A stretch of DNA of 64,000 bases from Pascua guehoae (GCA_001600415.1 BCJX01000016.1:457854-521853), one strand, 5' to 3'; positions 20,533 through 31,985 are shown, counted from the stretch's first letter. The notes: generated by a model not told the origin, from the letters alone. Translations and numbers: made by a program.

Positions 20533-23500
20533 CTACAAAATGTACTTGAAGTGCAAGCTCTTGTCGCCAAGCTCTGCGTCATCCTCCTCTGTCGCACCGG
20601 CTGCGAGCGCCGCGGCGCGCTTGCGGTTCTCGCGCCCGAGGTAGAGCATGTTGAGCGTGCTGAACAGACAAATGGACGCCGAGAGGCCAAGAAGCACCGA
20701 TGTGCCACGGCGGTAACGGGGCGCCTCGCTAGTCGGGAAGAGCCACTGCGGGGGTGCGTTAGCAAATTTGCGCCATGAGCTACGCCAAGGTGATGCGGGT
20801 GAGCGTTGGCAGGCATGGCAGGGGATTCTGATGGCGGCGACATGTCGCTGCAAAGCAAACAAGGCCAGCAAGGCGTTTTGCCATGCGGGTGCCAAGAGCC
20901 AAGAGCCAAGACGCTCTTGGGTCCGTGCCGAGGCCGCCACCAAAGCATCGACCGTGTTTTTCACAAAGACTTGTTTTCTGCTTCCACTTACAGTGCTCAA
21001 GATACCGCCAGAGTTGGTCGAGATGACTGCCGGTTAGCGCGCGCACTGACCTCTGCCGAGAACAACTCACATCCCATGACGATACCCGTCACGCGGCGGT
21101 AAAAGGGCGCGAGGTTGTTGGCTGCGGCGTCAGATACTGCCCGGACCCCCGTTTGCGCCACTCGGTAACTCGGCAAAGCCCGGACCGCCTGGCGCAGCTG
21201 GCATTGTTCTTGAACGGCACAAATGCACCGAGCGCGATCGCGCGATCGGAGACGCGGCAACGTGTTGCACAAGGCCAAGACGCCAAGTCTACGCGTCGGA
21301 CGCGACACGCGACGCATGTCCCCCACGCCACCTCACGGCCCCACCTCGGTGGGGCGGAACGAGGCACTGCTACAGACGGTGTCAAAAAGGAACGAGTAAC
21401 ATGGCGCAGGGTGGGGATGACTCTGGCAAGGTCTGCATGTCTGCAGCAGATCAGCATCGGCATGCCGTGGCATCCCTGCGCCTTGCTCGTTCCTTTTTGG
21501 CACCCTCTGTACCTCCGTCCGCGCAAAGGTGAGACAGTCCGTGGTGGGCGTGTCCATGTGCCATGTGTTCGTGGCGGGCGTGTTCCATGTGTTCGTGGTG
21601 GGCGTGTTCCACGTGTTTGCGGTAGGTCCCGCGGCCCCCAAAGTACCATTAACCTGAACTCACGCATCCAAGTCGACTGCAGCGGCGCGACGCAGTACGC
21701 GCCCATGACCATCAGGAACAGGCTCCCGTACAGCGCCTTTGTGTCGGTGCTGCACATGTACATGATGTAGCCGACCATGGAGACGACCGACGCGCCAATG
21801 ACAAACGCGCCGCGGTGGTTGGAGCGGTCGCTCGCCCAGCACGACGCCAGCGCCACAAACGTCGACACGACGTACGGCGGCACGCTGTACAGCTGGATCG
21901 CGGTGCCCTTGTATCCGATCGCGCCGACAATGGTCGGGGACTGGTGTCAGCGAGTGGGCAATGGGTCTGGGGTGGAGCGAGTTGGTCAATGGTTCTGGGG
22001 TTGGCGGCAACAGGGGGCTAGTTGGTGCTCGTTGTCAGGCGCTGGCAGGTGGCAGCACACGACACCAGACATCTGCACACGAGACCACACATCTGCACTC
22101 GACACCAGACATCTGCACTCGACACCAGACCTGCACTCATCTCTCGAGGCATCTATCAAAGACGGTCTCGTCCATCTTCCCGCTCACACCTCACTCCCTA
22201 CTCATCCCGTATCCAGTCTTGCGCTTCCTCGATTCGCAGCCTCTACGTCCCATCGTCGCCTCTCTTCTCGTCGTCATCGTCGCCTCTCTTCTATTCGTCG
22301 CCTCTCTTCCCAAGGCCGCCCCNNNNNNNNNNNNNNNNNNNNNNNNNNNNNNNNNNNNNNNNNNNNNNNNNNNNNNNNNNNNNNNNNNNNNNNNNNNNNN
22401 NNNNNNNNNNNNNNNNNNNNNNNNNNNNNNNNNNNNNNNNNNNNNNNNNNNNNNNNNNNNNNNNNNNNNNNNNNNNNNNNNNNNNNNNNNNNNNNNNNNN
22501 NNNNNNNNNNNNNNNNNNNNNNNNNNNNNNNNNNNNNNNNNNNNNNNNNNNNNNNNNNNNNNNNNNNNNNNNNNNNNNNNNNNNNNNNNNNNNNNNNNNN
22601 NNNNNNNNNNNNNNNNNNNNNNNNNNNNNNNNNNNNNNNNNNNNNNNNNNNNNNNNNNNNNNNNNNNNNNNNNNNNNNNNNNNNNNNNNNNNNNNNNNNN
22701 NNNNNNNNNNNNNNNNNNNNNNNNNNNNNNNNNNNNNNNNNNNNNNNNNNNNNNNNNNNNNNNNNNNNNNNNNNNNNNNNNNNNNNNNNNNNNNNNNNNN
22801 NNNNNNNNNNNNNNNNNNNNNNNNNNNNNNNNNNNNNNNNNNNNNNNNNNNNNNNNNNNNNNNNNNNNNNNNNNNNNNNNNNNNNNNNNNNNAGGGAGAG
22901 GTGGAGGGGAGGGGGGGCGCGACAAGGGGAGGGGGATGAGATGGGTGATGGGGAGGGGCGGGCCTGGGATGGCACAGCAGCTGGCACACGTCCCAGACTA
23001 TGACAAGACCGGTTCTGCAGTCCCGAGCATGGATGCGGAGAATGGATCTGCAGTCCCGAGCATGGATGCGGAGAATGGAAGGGGGAGGGGAAGGGGGATG
23101 GCGGGGTCAAGAGGGAGAGGCCGGCTGTGCGGCAAGTCGGGTACAGATGCGTCTGCAAAGTCTTGAGACTGCCACTTTGAGCTCGGTCCTGTTAAGTTGC
23201 GCATGGACACTCTCTAGACCAATGCAATGGTAAGGCAGTGGACACACCACTGGTTCCTGCTTGTTGTATCCCAGGTGTCCTGCGCGTCTCTCCGTATACG
23301 CACCGTGGGCGTACCCGAGCTTAATGTGGCAGTCTCATGACTTTCCGGACACACCTCTCATGTACCCAGACTGGGAGACGACGCGGCGGGTTTGTAGTCC
23401 CGAGTCCGAGCCAGTGGCCACGCTCGCGGCCATTCTACTTGTGCCCGAGGCTGGTGCGCCTACGCAACGTAGACAGCGACAAACAGCACAGTCGTTCGGG

Positions 23501-25834
23501 CAACAGTCTGCTTTGCAGATCCGAGAGGATCGTCTTGTAGACCATGACGATTGTCACCAGGGCCGAATAGAAATAGCTTGGCCAAAGAGCGCTGCAACTG
23601 ACACCACCCACAACCAGCCCCACCCACAACCAGTCCCACACCACCGCCACACCACCACACCACCACACCACCACACCACCAGACGCGTAGCACGAGACAC
23701 ACCGCCAGAACCACACCGCCAGAACCACACCCCCAGAACCACACCACCAGACACACCACACCACACACCACACCACCAGACGCACCACCAAACTCCCCAC
23801 CAAACTCCCCACCAAACTCCCCCCCCCCCCCCCCCCCCCAACTCACATGATAAAAATCCACGCCCACCCCTTCTTCCCCCCCAACCCGTCCATATTAAGC
23901 AGCGCCGCAGCCAAGAGGCCCGAAAACGCCCCGGCCAGCGACGTGGCCGAGAAGAAGAAGGCGGCGCGCTTGCCGAGGTCTTTGCGGCGGTAGAATGTGG
24001 AGAGGTATGTCATGCAGCTCTGGCGTGTTAGCGCGTGCACGTGTTAGCGCGCGTTAGGGACGGTGGTGTCTCGTGGTGTCTCGTGGTGTCTCGTGGCGCG
24101 TAGGTGGTGTGTCTGGTGTGTGCGTGCGTGTGCGTGCGTCGGCTGGGTGGCCCGGCGGGGTGGTCAAGGAGGCCAAGCAGCACTGTGGCGCCCGAGGTTC
24201 TCGTCCTGGGGCCGCGATGAACGAGCGCACGAGCACGAGCACACGAGCGCGAGCACACGAGCACGAGCACGAGCACACGAGCACGAGCACGAGCGATTTG
24301 CCTCATCGCGCCTGGTGGGCAAAATACTGGCCGGCCGCTGCGAAGAACGAGTGGAGGGGACGAGTGGACGAGCGGACGAGTGGACAAGCCGACAAGCCGA
24401 CAAGTGTCCAAGCGAGCACACGATCACACGAGCACACGAGCACACGAGCACGAGCATGATCGCGAGCAACTTGCCTCATCGCACATATCCCATTCGAACC
24501 CGCGATGCGACCTGCCCCACTCAAACCCCCATCCACACCCCATTTACCACCACGCCGTCCCCCACACCACATTTACCACCCTTCTCCCCACCCGCGACTC
24601 ACGGGCAAAATGGCCCCCTCGGTGAAGCCGAGAAAGACGCGGGCGGCGAGCAAGCCCTGGTAGTTGTGGATAAAGCCCTGGAAGGTCGTGACGATGCCCC
24701 AGAGGATGACGAGGGTGGGGATGAGGATGTTGGGGCCGCTGCGTGTCAGTTTTCTTTGGGTCTGTATGTTGATTCATGTGCTGTTGTGCGTGTGGCAGGT
24801 GTTGGCCACACTGGGTGCGACCTTTTCGCAGTTGGGTGCTTCTTGACCGTCGTTGCCAACACAGATGATTTTCTGGGTCGAAACAACCCATGATGTTTGA
24901 GAATAGGACGCCCAGGGGGGTACTTCTCGACCGTCGTTGCCAACACAGTCGATTCTCTTCCGGGTCGAAACAACCCATGACGTTCCGGTATAGGACGCCC
25001 GGGGGTGCTTCTCCTCGACCCCCCATCGCAGCTCAGATTCTCTTCCGGGTCGAAAACAAGCCCCATGGAGTTCCAGAATAGGACGCACGCGCGGGGTACT
25101 TCTCGACCGTCGTCGCCAACACAGATGATTCTCTTCCGGTTCGAAACAACCCATGACGTTTCAGTTAGGACGCACGCGCGCGATGCTTCTCGACCGTCGT
25201 TGGCAGCCCAACCCAGTCGATTCTCTCTTCCCAGCCGAAAACTACCCCCACTACCCCCATGACGTTCCAGCATAGGACATGCACACCGAGCCCGAATCCA
25301 GCCGTCCATCGTACAGGTGTCCGAAAAGTCAAGACTGCTACGCTCTCGAGCCACTGTGGCAGTCTCATTTCCGCGCCTGCACTCCCCGCCCAACCTCACT
25401 CACACCTTCTTGATGGCGAGCGTGAGCGGCAGCTCTGCCACGATGAACGGGACATAGGTCACGGTCAGGGCGATCGAGTACTGGTGGCTGTTGATGCCCA
25501 GGTCGGTCATGAGCCCCGCCGCCTTTGCATTGCCGATATTACTGCGGTCTGGTGTTAGTGTGGTGTGCCGAGGTACAGTATCTCATGGGTGGGTCCCATG
25601 GGTTGTTGTGGGTCCCATGGGGCGCCGCTGCAGTCATGTCACACGAGCAATTTTCGTCTTTGCAGTCCTAGGTGCTAGTGCACCCGAGACCCCCTGGCGT
25701 AGTGGCTCACCCAAAAAGTTGAGAAAGTAAATCAAGGTCACGGTCGGGAGGAAGATCAAGTCGAGCTTGAGGAGGGCGCGTTTGAACGCGCGCGAGTCGG
25801 GCTCTGGCGTCGCAGTGGCGCGTTTCTCGTCCAT
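20533..25834 (-). CDS. MFS transporter, allantoate/anion permease type, interrupted by assembly gap
   Basis: Probable proton-coupled organic-anion permease of the Dal5/ACS family in the plasma membrane. Exons before the gap: 25711-25834, 25404-25548, 24603-24738, 23847-24019. Exons after it: 21664-21940, 21071-21121, 20992-21026, 20533-20745. Visible landmarks are KLDLIFLPTVTLIYFLNFLDRSN (TM1 and following motif), RVFLGFTEGAILPSC, TYLSTFYRRKDLGKR (the family's loop 4-5 motif), WMPNNLAPFYRR and STNSGGILSTW. The chain ends in DKSLHFKYIL. All junction phases agree. The exon after ...GWAWIFI, encoding the central loop and TM6-7, is missing and presumably lies in the N run 22323-22892. Introns are far longer than in neighbouring genes and are filled with repeats and MITEs. 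Substrate cannot be deduced. Confidence 0.9.
21371..21511. mobile_element. MITE, family 1, copy B, inside a permease intron
   Basis: A 141-bp unit flanked by TA on both sides. The ends are CAGACGGTGTCAAAAAGGAACGAG and, as reverse complement of the right end, CAGAGGGTGCCAAAAAGGAACGAG. TA duplication and CAG ends suggest mobilisation by a Tc1/mariner-type transposase. It lies wholly in the intron 21122-21663 and does not disturb splice sites. Confidence 0.85.
22070..22140. repeat. 20-bp tandem repeat
   Basis: Three and a half units of GACACCAGACATCTGCACTC type in the gap-containing permease intron. Confidence 0.85.
22323..22892. other. Assembly gap (570 N)
   Basis: Run of undetermined bases inside the MFS permease gene. 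At least one coding exon of that gene should lie here. Flanks are low-complexity (AGAGGCGACGA repeats on the left, GGGAGGGG on the right), which explains the failed assembly. Confidence 0.95.
23013..23078. repeat. 33-bp direct duplication
   Basis: TCTGCAGTCCCGAGCATGGA and the next 13 bases occur twice in tandem in the permease intron. Confidence 0.85.
23142..23364. mobile_element. MITE, family 2, in a permease intron
   Basis: TA-flanked unit of 223 bp. The left end reads TACAGATGCGTCTGCAAAGTC then TTGAGACTGCCACTTTGAGCTC. The reverse complement of the right end reads TACATGAGAGGTGTGTCCGG then AAAGTCATGAGACTGCCACATTAAGCTC. The inverted repeats are therefore about 45 bases with indels, unlike family 1. 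No coding capacity. Confidence 0.7.
23590..23839. repeat. CACCACA/CCAGA simple repeats ending in a 20-base C run
   Basis: Imperfect ACCACACC, CACACCGCCAGAAC and CCACCAAACTC repeats, then a C homopolymer (23820-23839) ending two bases from the GTGAGT donor of the permease exon 23847-24019. Confidence 0.9.
24220..24465. repeat. ACGAGCAC simple repeats (two blocks)
   Basis: Blocks at about 24222-24296 and 24418-24465 of CGAGCA/ACACGAGC units, with GGACGAGT repeats between them, in the permease intron 24020-24602. Confidence 0.85.
24840..25282. repeat. Minisatellite of five ~84-100-bp units in a permease intron
   Basis: Units start near 24840, 24924, 25008, 25098 and 25185. Each has CTTCTCGACCGTCGTTGCCA, then GATTCTCTTCCGGGTCGAAA, then ATGACGTTCC..ATAGGACGC. 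Divergence between units is moderate, so the array is not recent. It fills most of intron 24739-25403. Confidence 0.9.
25312..25372. mobile_element. MITE family 2, short derivative
   Basis: TACAGGTGTCCGAAAAGTCA then AGACTGCTAC...GTGGCAGTCTC forms a compact inverted repeat whose left arm matches the family 2 terminus at 23142-23364. The distal right end is missing or diverged. Confidence 0.55.
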
Positions 25835-27756
25835 GTTGGGTGGGGTGTCGAGCTGGTCGGGCTGGTCGAGCTGGTCGATCAGAGCAGTAAGGAGCGGAGT
25901 AGGTGAAAACAACAAGCACCAGCGATCCCGACCTCTCTTCCTTGTCAGTGGTAGTAGTATACGCAGGGAAATTCCTCGAGTCAACACTGTCTCGGACGCG
26001 ATCAGTGCCGCACATCTCTCGGGTGTGCACATGTCCGGCCGCACCACATTTAGAATACCGACTTGGCGTGCAGTGGAGTCCAGTGCAGGATGCAACTGGC
26101 CCACCTCCGCTTCCCGCCCCGTCTGCGGTTACCGGAAGTGGGAGGGTGTGGCCTGGATAGCGGGGGAGACGGGCGGACTGGTTTGTGACCCATCCCAGAT
26201 GGAGGTTGGGCGTTCGTTGGCAGCGGTGAGGCTTGGAGGCCAAGCACGCAAGTGTAGGAGGTATCTGTTTTTGGAATTCGATTCGGGCGGCGACGGCAAT
26301 GTCCGCCCTGCGCCACCAATGGCGCTGGCGAGAATAGAGAGATGTTGGCTGTTGGGTTTGGTGGCGCGGTGGTGGCCGTACATCCGCCGTCTGCCCCGTC
26401 GTGGTGGGCAAGAGTTTGCCCACAAACAGTGGATGCAGAGTTTCGCCGCTGGCTTTTGAGTCGTGCGTCTCCTGCGTCTCCTACATCTCCTGCGTCTCCT
26501 GCATGTCCGGCTGGGCAAGCGAGCAAGCCAACAAACCAAGTCGGCTGCTTGGCTGGGCAAGTTGGCTGGGCAAGTTGGCTGGGCGAGCAAGCGAGCAAGC
26601 AAGTGCACGCGCGCGCATCCGTAATGACCATTCACGGGCATGGTTAAACGAGCGTGCGGAGGGTGCGGGGCTACGAGCGGGAACTCGCAATGACCGAATG
26701 CCGCAAAGGATCAATGCTGCCGAGAAGGTCATCCATCAGGTATCAGGTGGGCCCACGTGCGCAAGCCACACAGTCAGGTCACACGAGACGAACCCCCGCC
26801 CCCGACCCGCCGACCCCACCCCCGCCGTGCCCTTCAGTCAGATGCGTATCAGAGTGGAGTGTTTCAGCAGTCGAGTTGCCTTGCCGGAGAAATGGCCGAC
26901 CCACGGTTCACCAGCGGGTGTTTCGCGATACACCTGCACATTACATTACAACATACAAAGGCCCCATCCCCGCAAGTGCCCACGAGCCAAACTTGCAGTA
27001 CGGCAGTGCAGTACGCATGGAATGCATGGAATGCATCCGCCGTACCTGTCGCGCCACAGAAACACCCTCCACCCTCTCATTGTTGACACGTGGTGTTGAC
27101 AGGCAACCTCGGAGTAACAGTCACGGTTGATGGTTGCTCTGCACGACTGGCGGCGTGCCTCCCAGTGTGCTATGCGACAGTGCAGCGGTGCAGCGGTCAT
27201 GTCACCCTCGTCGTGACTGCGGGACGTTTACGGGCACGTACGGGCACGGGACGATTACGATTAGAGTGCGAGGCGCTGCGAAACGCAATGCGTAGTTTCG
27301 TCTTTGGCCTTGATCTGTCCGAGCCCGGCTGCTGCTGCATCAGCTGCCAGCTGTCAGCTGTCATTTATCAGTTATCAGCTTGATCAGCTGGCGACTGGCG
27401 GCTCAAGTCATCGATTCCAAACACTCTCGTCATTGCGCCCCACGTGCACGCTCCAACGTCGACTGCTGCAGCATGCAGGTGGGAGCTGGCAGCTGGTTGG
27501 GAAGCATGTTTGTGCCTGTGCCCTGTATGGTCGTAATTGCGGCATGGCATGTCAACAGGTTTCGAGGCACTCACTCCACCGTCGCCTGCCAGCGCTCCCG
27601 ACTGACTGACATGCTCATGCAGCTCCTTGACTACAAAGCGTGATACAACCTTGGTCGTCAACCCAAAAATACCCCAGCAGATACAGTACACATATACACA
27701 ATGCCCGACCATGCCGACCACGTTGACTCTGTACATTCCCGCAACAAAGATTTACA
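25835..27756. other. Divergent intergenic region between permease and GT18 gene
   Basis: No supported gene. Contains GTCTCCTGC repeats (26464-26505), TGGGCAAGT repeats (26545-26585) and a cluster of CAGCTG/ATCAGTTATCAG words (27350-27395). Confidence 0.45.
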
Positions 27757-28438
27757 ATGGCGTTGGAGGATGCCAAGGACCGACACACGGCCCCGCTCCT
27801 GGGTCACACGGCGGGGCAGCCCGTGCCGAGCTTGCGGCGCGTTTGCCGTTTGTGAGTCGTGGTGGGCGTGGCGGCAGGCCGGCCGGGGCAACGATCACGA
27901 CGATCACGACGATCACTAAGATCACTTAGAGGTGACGACCAGCTGACATCAGATCACTCTCGCGCTGGATCATCCTCGCAGCCATCGGCGGCATGCTCTT
28001 CCTCGCCGCCCTCGTCAGCAGGGGGAGATACACCCAGGCCGTCGAGTACGCGCCAATACCCCGCCTCGGGGACACGGAGCGCGTGCGTATCTTGAAGGAC
28101 TTGCTCGAGGAGCGGTATCCCACGACGTGAGTGGAGTTGAGCTGGGTCGGGGTCGAGCCGAGTCGGGCCGAGTGGGGTCCGGCGGTGATGAATCGCACAG
28201 GCGACGGCTCACACCAGACCTGAGGCTGAACGTGTGCGGCGCAACAACTCGGACTCGCTCGACCGCCTCGCCGCATGTCTCGACGCAGATACGTGCGGCG
28301 CCGAGAGGAATGTCGTCGTGCTGGAGAGTCTGCATTTTCGTGAGTCTCACGCGAAGGCGCAGGCAGCTGTGGCGCGACATTCATCAACCTCAACCTCGAC
28401 CTCGACCTCGCCCATCCGCCACGCACCCACCCTACACG

Positions 28439-28476
<38 letters not shown>

Positions 28477-30041
28477 ACCGCCTCACTCTACCCCCGGCCC
28501 TCACCCCAACCCACCCCGCCCCACGCTAACACCCAGGCGGCGCCGAATCCGGCCTCAACGGCGGCGAGGACATCTGGGCCCGCTCCATGATCCGCGCCTT
28601 CCGCGACCTCGGCTACACGCTCCTCTTCACATGGGGCCTCCCCGATACGCTCGAGATCCACGACGAGATTGGCGACCTCGTCCGCGTCGTCCTCTGGGAA
28701 GGCGTCGATTTTAGCGACTGCCTAGAGCGTAACCACAACCACAACCACAACCACGACCACGCAGACGACACCGACGATCCCACCAATGACACGGGGGGGT
28801 ACGTCCAGACGGACCCGGGCAAGTGTATCCAGACCGCGCGGCACAGAGAGGGCATCCCGCTCTGGAAGAGCTTTGTGTTTCACTTTTGGGGCAATCCAGT
28901 GCATCCCCTGTGTCCCCAGTGGACGCTGGCGCCTGAGGATTATGGGAATTTTACACAGGATAAGGACGGGGAGAATCAGTATATTGGTGAGTTGGGCGGG
29001 GCGGGGCGGGGGGGGGGATGGGGGATGGGCTGGGTGGGGGAAGTGTTTAGGGTCGGGTTGTGTGGGGCAGGTGATGCGTCTCGTGAGGGTGCTGGACGCA
29101 GAGGCGTCACCTGGAGGGGTGGGGAGTGGGGAGACGTGTTGCAAGGGGGAATCCCCGGCAGCGAGCCAGTGGGTGGCGTGGACCAGCCTACTGTGGGCAC
29201 TGTGGACAGTGTGGCCTGGTGTGGACAGTGTGGACTGGTGTGGACTGGTGTGGGCAGGTGTCGACTGGTGGACAACGCGGACTGGTAGACCGCGTGGGCT
29301 GTGGGCTTGTGGACAACGTGCACCGCGACTATTCCGTCTCGAAGGGATGGATACAGTGCACTGTCGCACCTGTTCGTGTCAAGCATGGAGTGCAGAGGAC
29401 ATGGCAGCAGGTTCCAGAGTCACACGGGCATGTTTCGCCGCGATGGCCCTTACTGGGCAGGTAGAGGGCCCTTCAAGCTGCTCAGTCTTGTACCGCCCAT
29501 GCCGCATCTCCCTCCCTCACCCTCATCACAATCTCCCTCCCTCCCCTCCCCTCCCCTCCCCTCCCCTCCCCTCCCCTCCCCTCCCCTCCCCTCCCCTCCC
29601 CTCCCCTCCCCTCCCCTCCCCTCCCCTCCCCATGAACCCCCTCCCCAAGACCCCTCCCCGCCCCCCGCACCACCCCACTAACACCAGGCTACTCCATCGA
29701 ACCCCGCTGCACCGCCGTCCCCCTCCCCCAAACCCGCGAGCACCGCGCCCTCATCCTCGCAAAGGAGCTCGAGTACTTTTACGCCGACAAGAATGCCTTT
29801 TCCGGCATCCTGTCCGAGGCGCGCGACGCCGTGCCCCCCGCGCACGTGGACGGGGTAGACGTCCCGTTCCACCTCGTCACGACTGTGGGCGGCACGGGGG
29901 ACGATCTGGGACAGTATGTCCCCGGGCTGGCGACGCTGGGGCGCCTGCCGCAGGAGGCGTGGACCGAGGTGTTGGGGAGGAGTAAGATGATGCTGGGGAT
30001 TGGGTGGCCGGCGTTGTCGCCTTCGCGTGAGTACGTGGGCA

Positions 30042-30078
<37 letters not shown>

Positions 30079-31309
30079 CGGTAGAGGGGAAGGGACTGCT
30101 GGTGATAGTGGTGGTAGTGGTGGCTGACGGACAGCGTACGAGGCACTGTGTATCGGTGTGCCATTCATCAATGTGTGAGTTCACCTCGAACGGTTTCGCA
30201 GCTCGGCGGTTTCCCAGTTCCGCGGTACCGTACTTTGGTCTGGTCCACCCCCGGAGGGGCAGGATTGGGGACAATCAAGCAGCGTGCCGCGTGCAGCGTG
30301 CGTCTTGCCGCGCAGCGGGTGGTCGGATGTGATTCCACACGAGCCTCCGCGGCTGCCTGTTTCCAGGTGCCCCGTCCAACCTCATTCACCGTTCCACGCG
30401 CTTTACACACTTACCCCCACCCCACCGCACCCCCCGTTTTAACCCAGCCCCACCCCACCCCCCGATTTACCGGCACCCCAACCCCACCCCGCCTCCCACT
30501 GACCCGCAGAATCTGGTACTGGCGCGAAGACGACCCCCACAACCGCACCCTCTGGCAGACGCAGCAGGACGCACTCAAGTTCGAGACCGAGCCATACGTC
30601 TACCACGTCGTGAGTTGTCCAAGTCCAAGAACAACAAGCGGTCATGGTGTGGCCGTGGCCGATGACGGGGGCTTGGTAGATGTGAACTGTCGTGTGAATG
30701 GCCGTCTTCATGCGCCAGGATAGGAAGCCCCACGGGTCCCCGGTGCCCATGTGCCCAAAGCCAGCTGGCCGTGTCACGACCACGACCCCGCACGTAGCTT
30801 TGTCAGGAAGCCGAGCTGACGACAGCGCGCGCACGACAAGCAAGACCTCATTGGCGCCATGACGCGCGCGGCCGCCACGCCTATTGGGCGGTACATCCGT
30901 GAGTCCGGCCAGGCTGCTCGACTTGTGACTTGTAACTGTGACTTGTGACTTGTGATTTGTGATATGACTTGTGACTGGTGACCGGTGACTGGTGACCGGT
31001 GACCTGTGCGTTTTCGACCAGCACCATCACCCCACCACTACCCACAACCGACCCACCCCCACAAACCCTACAATCCTAACACCCAGCCCCCAAAATGCGC
31101 ATGGACGCCGTCCGCGCCCGCGCGCAGCGCCTGGTCGAACACGACTGGCGCGCAGAGGCGCGCGTGTGTGTCGCAGAGCACTACAGCGATAAGCCAGAGG
31201 TACGTCTGGACGTTCCACGTCAGGAGCAGCTCGTGGCTCGTGGCGGGTGCCGAGGGGTGCAGGCCGGTGCTAATGGTAGTACGAGTACATTTTGGCCGAC
31301 GGTGTATAG
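27757..31309 (+). CDS. GT18 (MGAT5-like) glycosyltransferase, type II membrane protein
   Basis: Ten exons: 27757-27851, 27953-28126, 28218-28339, 28537-28986, 29688-30026, 30135-30174, 30510-30609, 30826-30898, 31087-31199, 31280-31309 (511 residues). A short cytosolic tail precedes a signal-anchor (WIILAAIGGMLFLAALV, about 37-53), typical of Golgi transferases. The catalytic region contains EDIWARSMIRAFRDLGYTLL, PLWKSFVFHFWGNPVHPLCP and LGIGWPALSPSPYEALCIGVPFINV. The last matches the sugar-nucleotide motif of beta-1,6-N-acetylglucosaminyltransferase V. It probably modifies secretory glycoproteins or glycans; donor and acceptor are inferred from the family only. A His/Asn/Asp-rich insert (NHNHNHNHDH, near 28733-28780) is unusual. 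Introns carry a poly-C run, a CTCCC array and a poly-G run. Confidence 0.85.
28439..28476. repeat. Homopolymer C run in intron 3 of the GT18 gene
   Basis: About 38 uninterrupted C bases in a plus-strand intron, some 60 bases before the acceptor. Confidence 0.9.
29539..29631. repeat. (CTCCC)n array in intron 4 of the GT18 gene
   Basis: About 18 perfect CTCCC units. The opposite strand is (GGGAG)n, which satisfies the G-quadruplex pattern many times over. Confidence 0.95.
30042..30078. repeat. Homopolymer G run in intron 5 of the GT18 gene
   Basis: About 37 G bases beginning 15 bases after the GTGAGT donor, on the coding strand. Confidence 0.9.
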
Positions 31310-31985
31310 AGTGTGCTTTAGAGTGTATGTACGATTGCGAAAGGCTGGAGAGGGAGTGTGCGGCACGGTGGAGGAGGGGTAATGGTGGGAATGGGGGGGA
31401 GTGATGATGGAGAATGGAGGATGGGGCATGAGGATGGAGAACGAGGATGGTGGATGGTGGATGGAGGAAGAGACGTTGAGGGGATGGACGACGGGAGGAT
31501 GGGAGCATGCCCGCCCAAATATCGCCTAGTGGGCGCGCTACATGCACTCAAAGCCTTGACGAGGGCCGCCATGCCCACAGGCACATTCTCGACGCGTCAG
31601 AACTATGCCCGCCTGTGGTTTGTGCGCTGCGGCGCATGCGGCGGTGCGTGTTGGCGGTGCGAGTTGACCCCGTTGACTCAAACTAGCACGAAGCAGAGTA
31701 TTGACAAGTGTCTTGATGCCACTTTTGGTTGCTGGCTGACTCTACTATGGCGATCGGCGGCTCCGCGACTGCTCTGCCCGCCGAGCTCAACTCAGTATCA
31801 CGGTTTCGGCCATTTGTCCCAACCCATATTTCGGACCGTCACAGCGCCGAGACCGTGTCACAATCCACGGCGAGCACCAGGTCAGTGCTGCCAGTGCCCA
31901 ACGACTACGTCCCAACTGCGCGCACTCATACATTGTCATCATGGTCGTAATAGTCGTCACGGTACGTCAACTGCCTACTCTACAT
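31310..31985. other. Convergent intergenic region
   Basis: Shared 3' flank of the GT18 gene and the minus-strand 674-residue gene. Purine-rich GGATGG repeats at 31400-31500. No gene was seen. Confidence 0.5.

Noticed and set aside
22070..22140. Regularly spaced short repeats considered as a CRISPR-like array
   Set aside because: Contiguous tandem units without unique spacers, in a eukaryotic intron.
21777..23166. Long plus-strand open frames crossing the N run at 22323-22892
   Set aside because: They are open only because undetermined bases contain no stop; real exons of the minus-strand permease lie in the flanks.
23435..23581. Candidate extra permease exon on the minus strand behind a TGCAG acceptor
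   Set aside because: The frame can be joined in phase, but the peptide does not match the hydrophobic segment expected after GWAWIFI in this transporter family and lacks a good donor.
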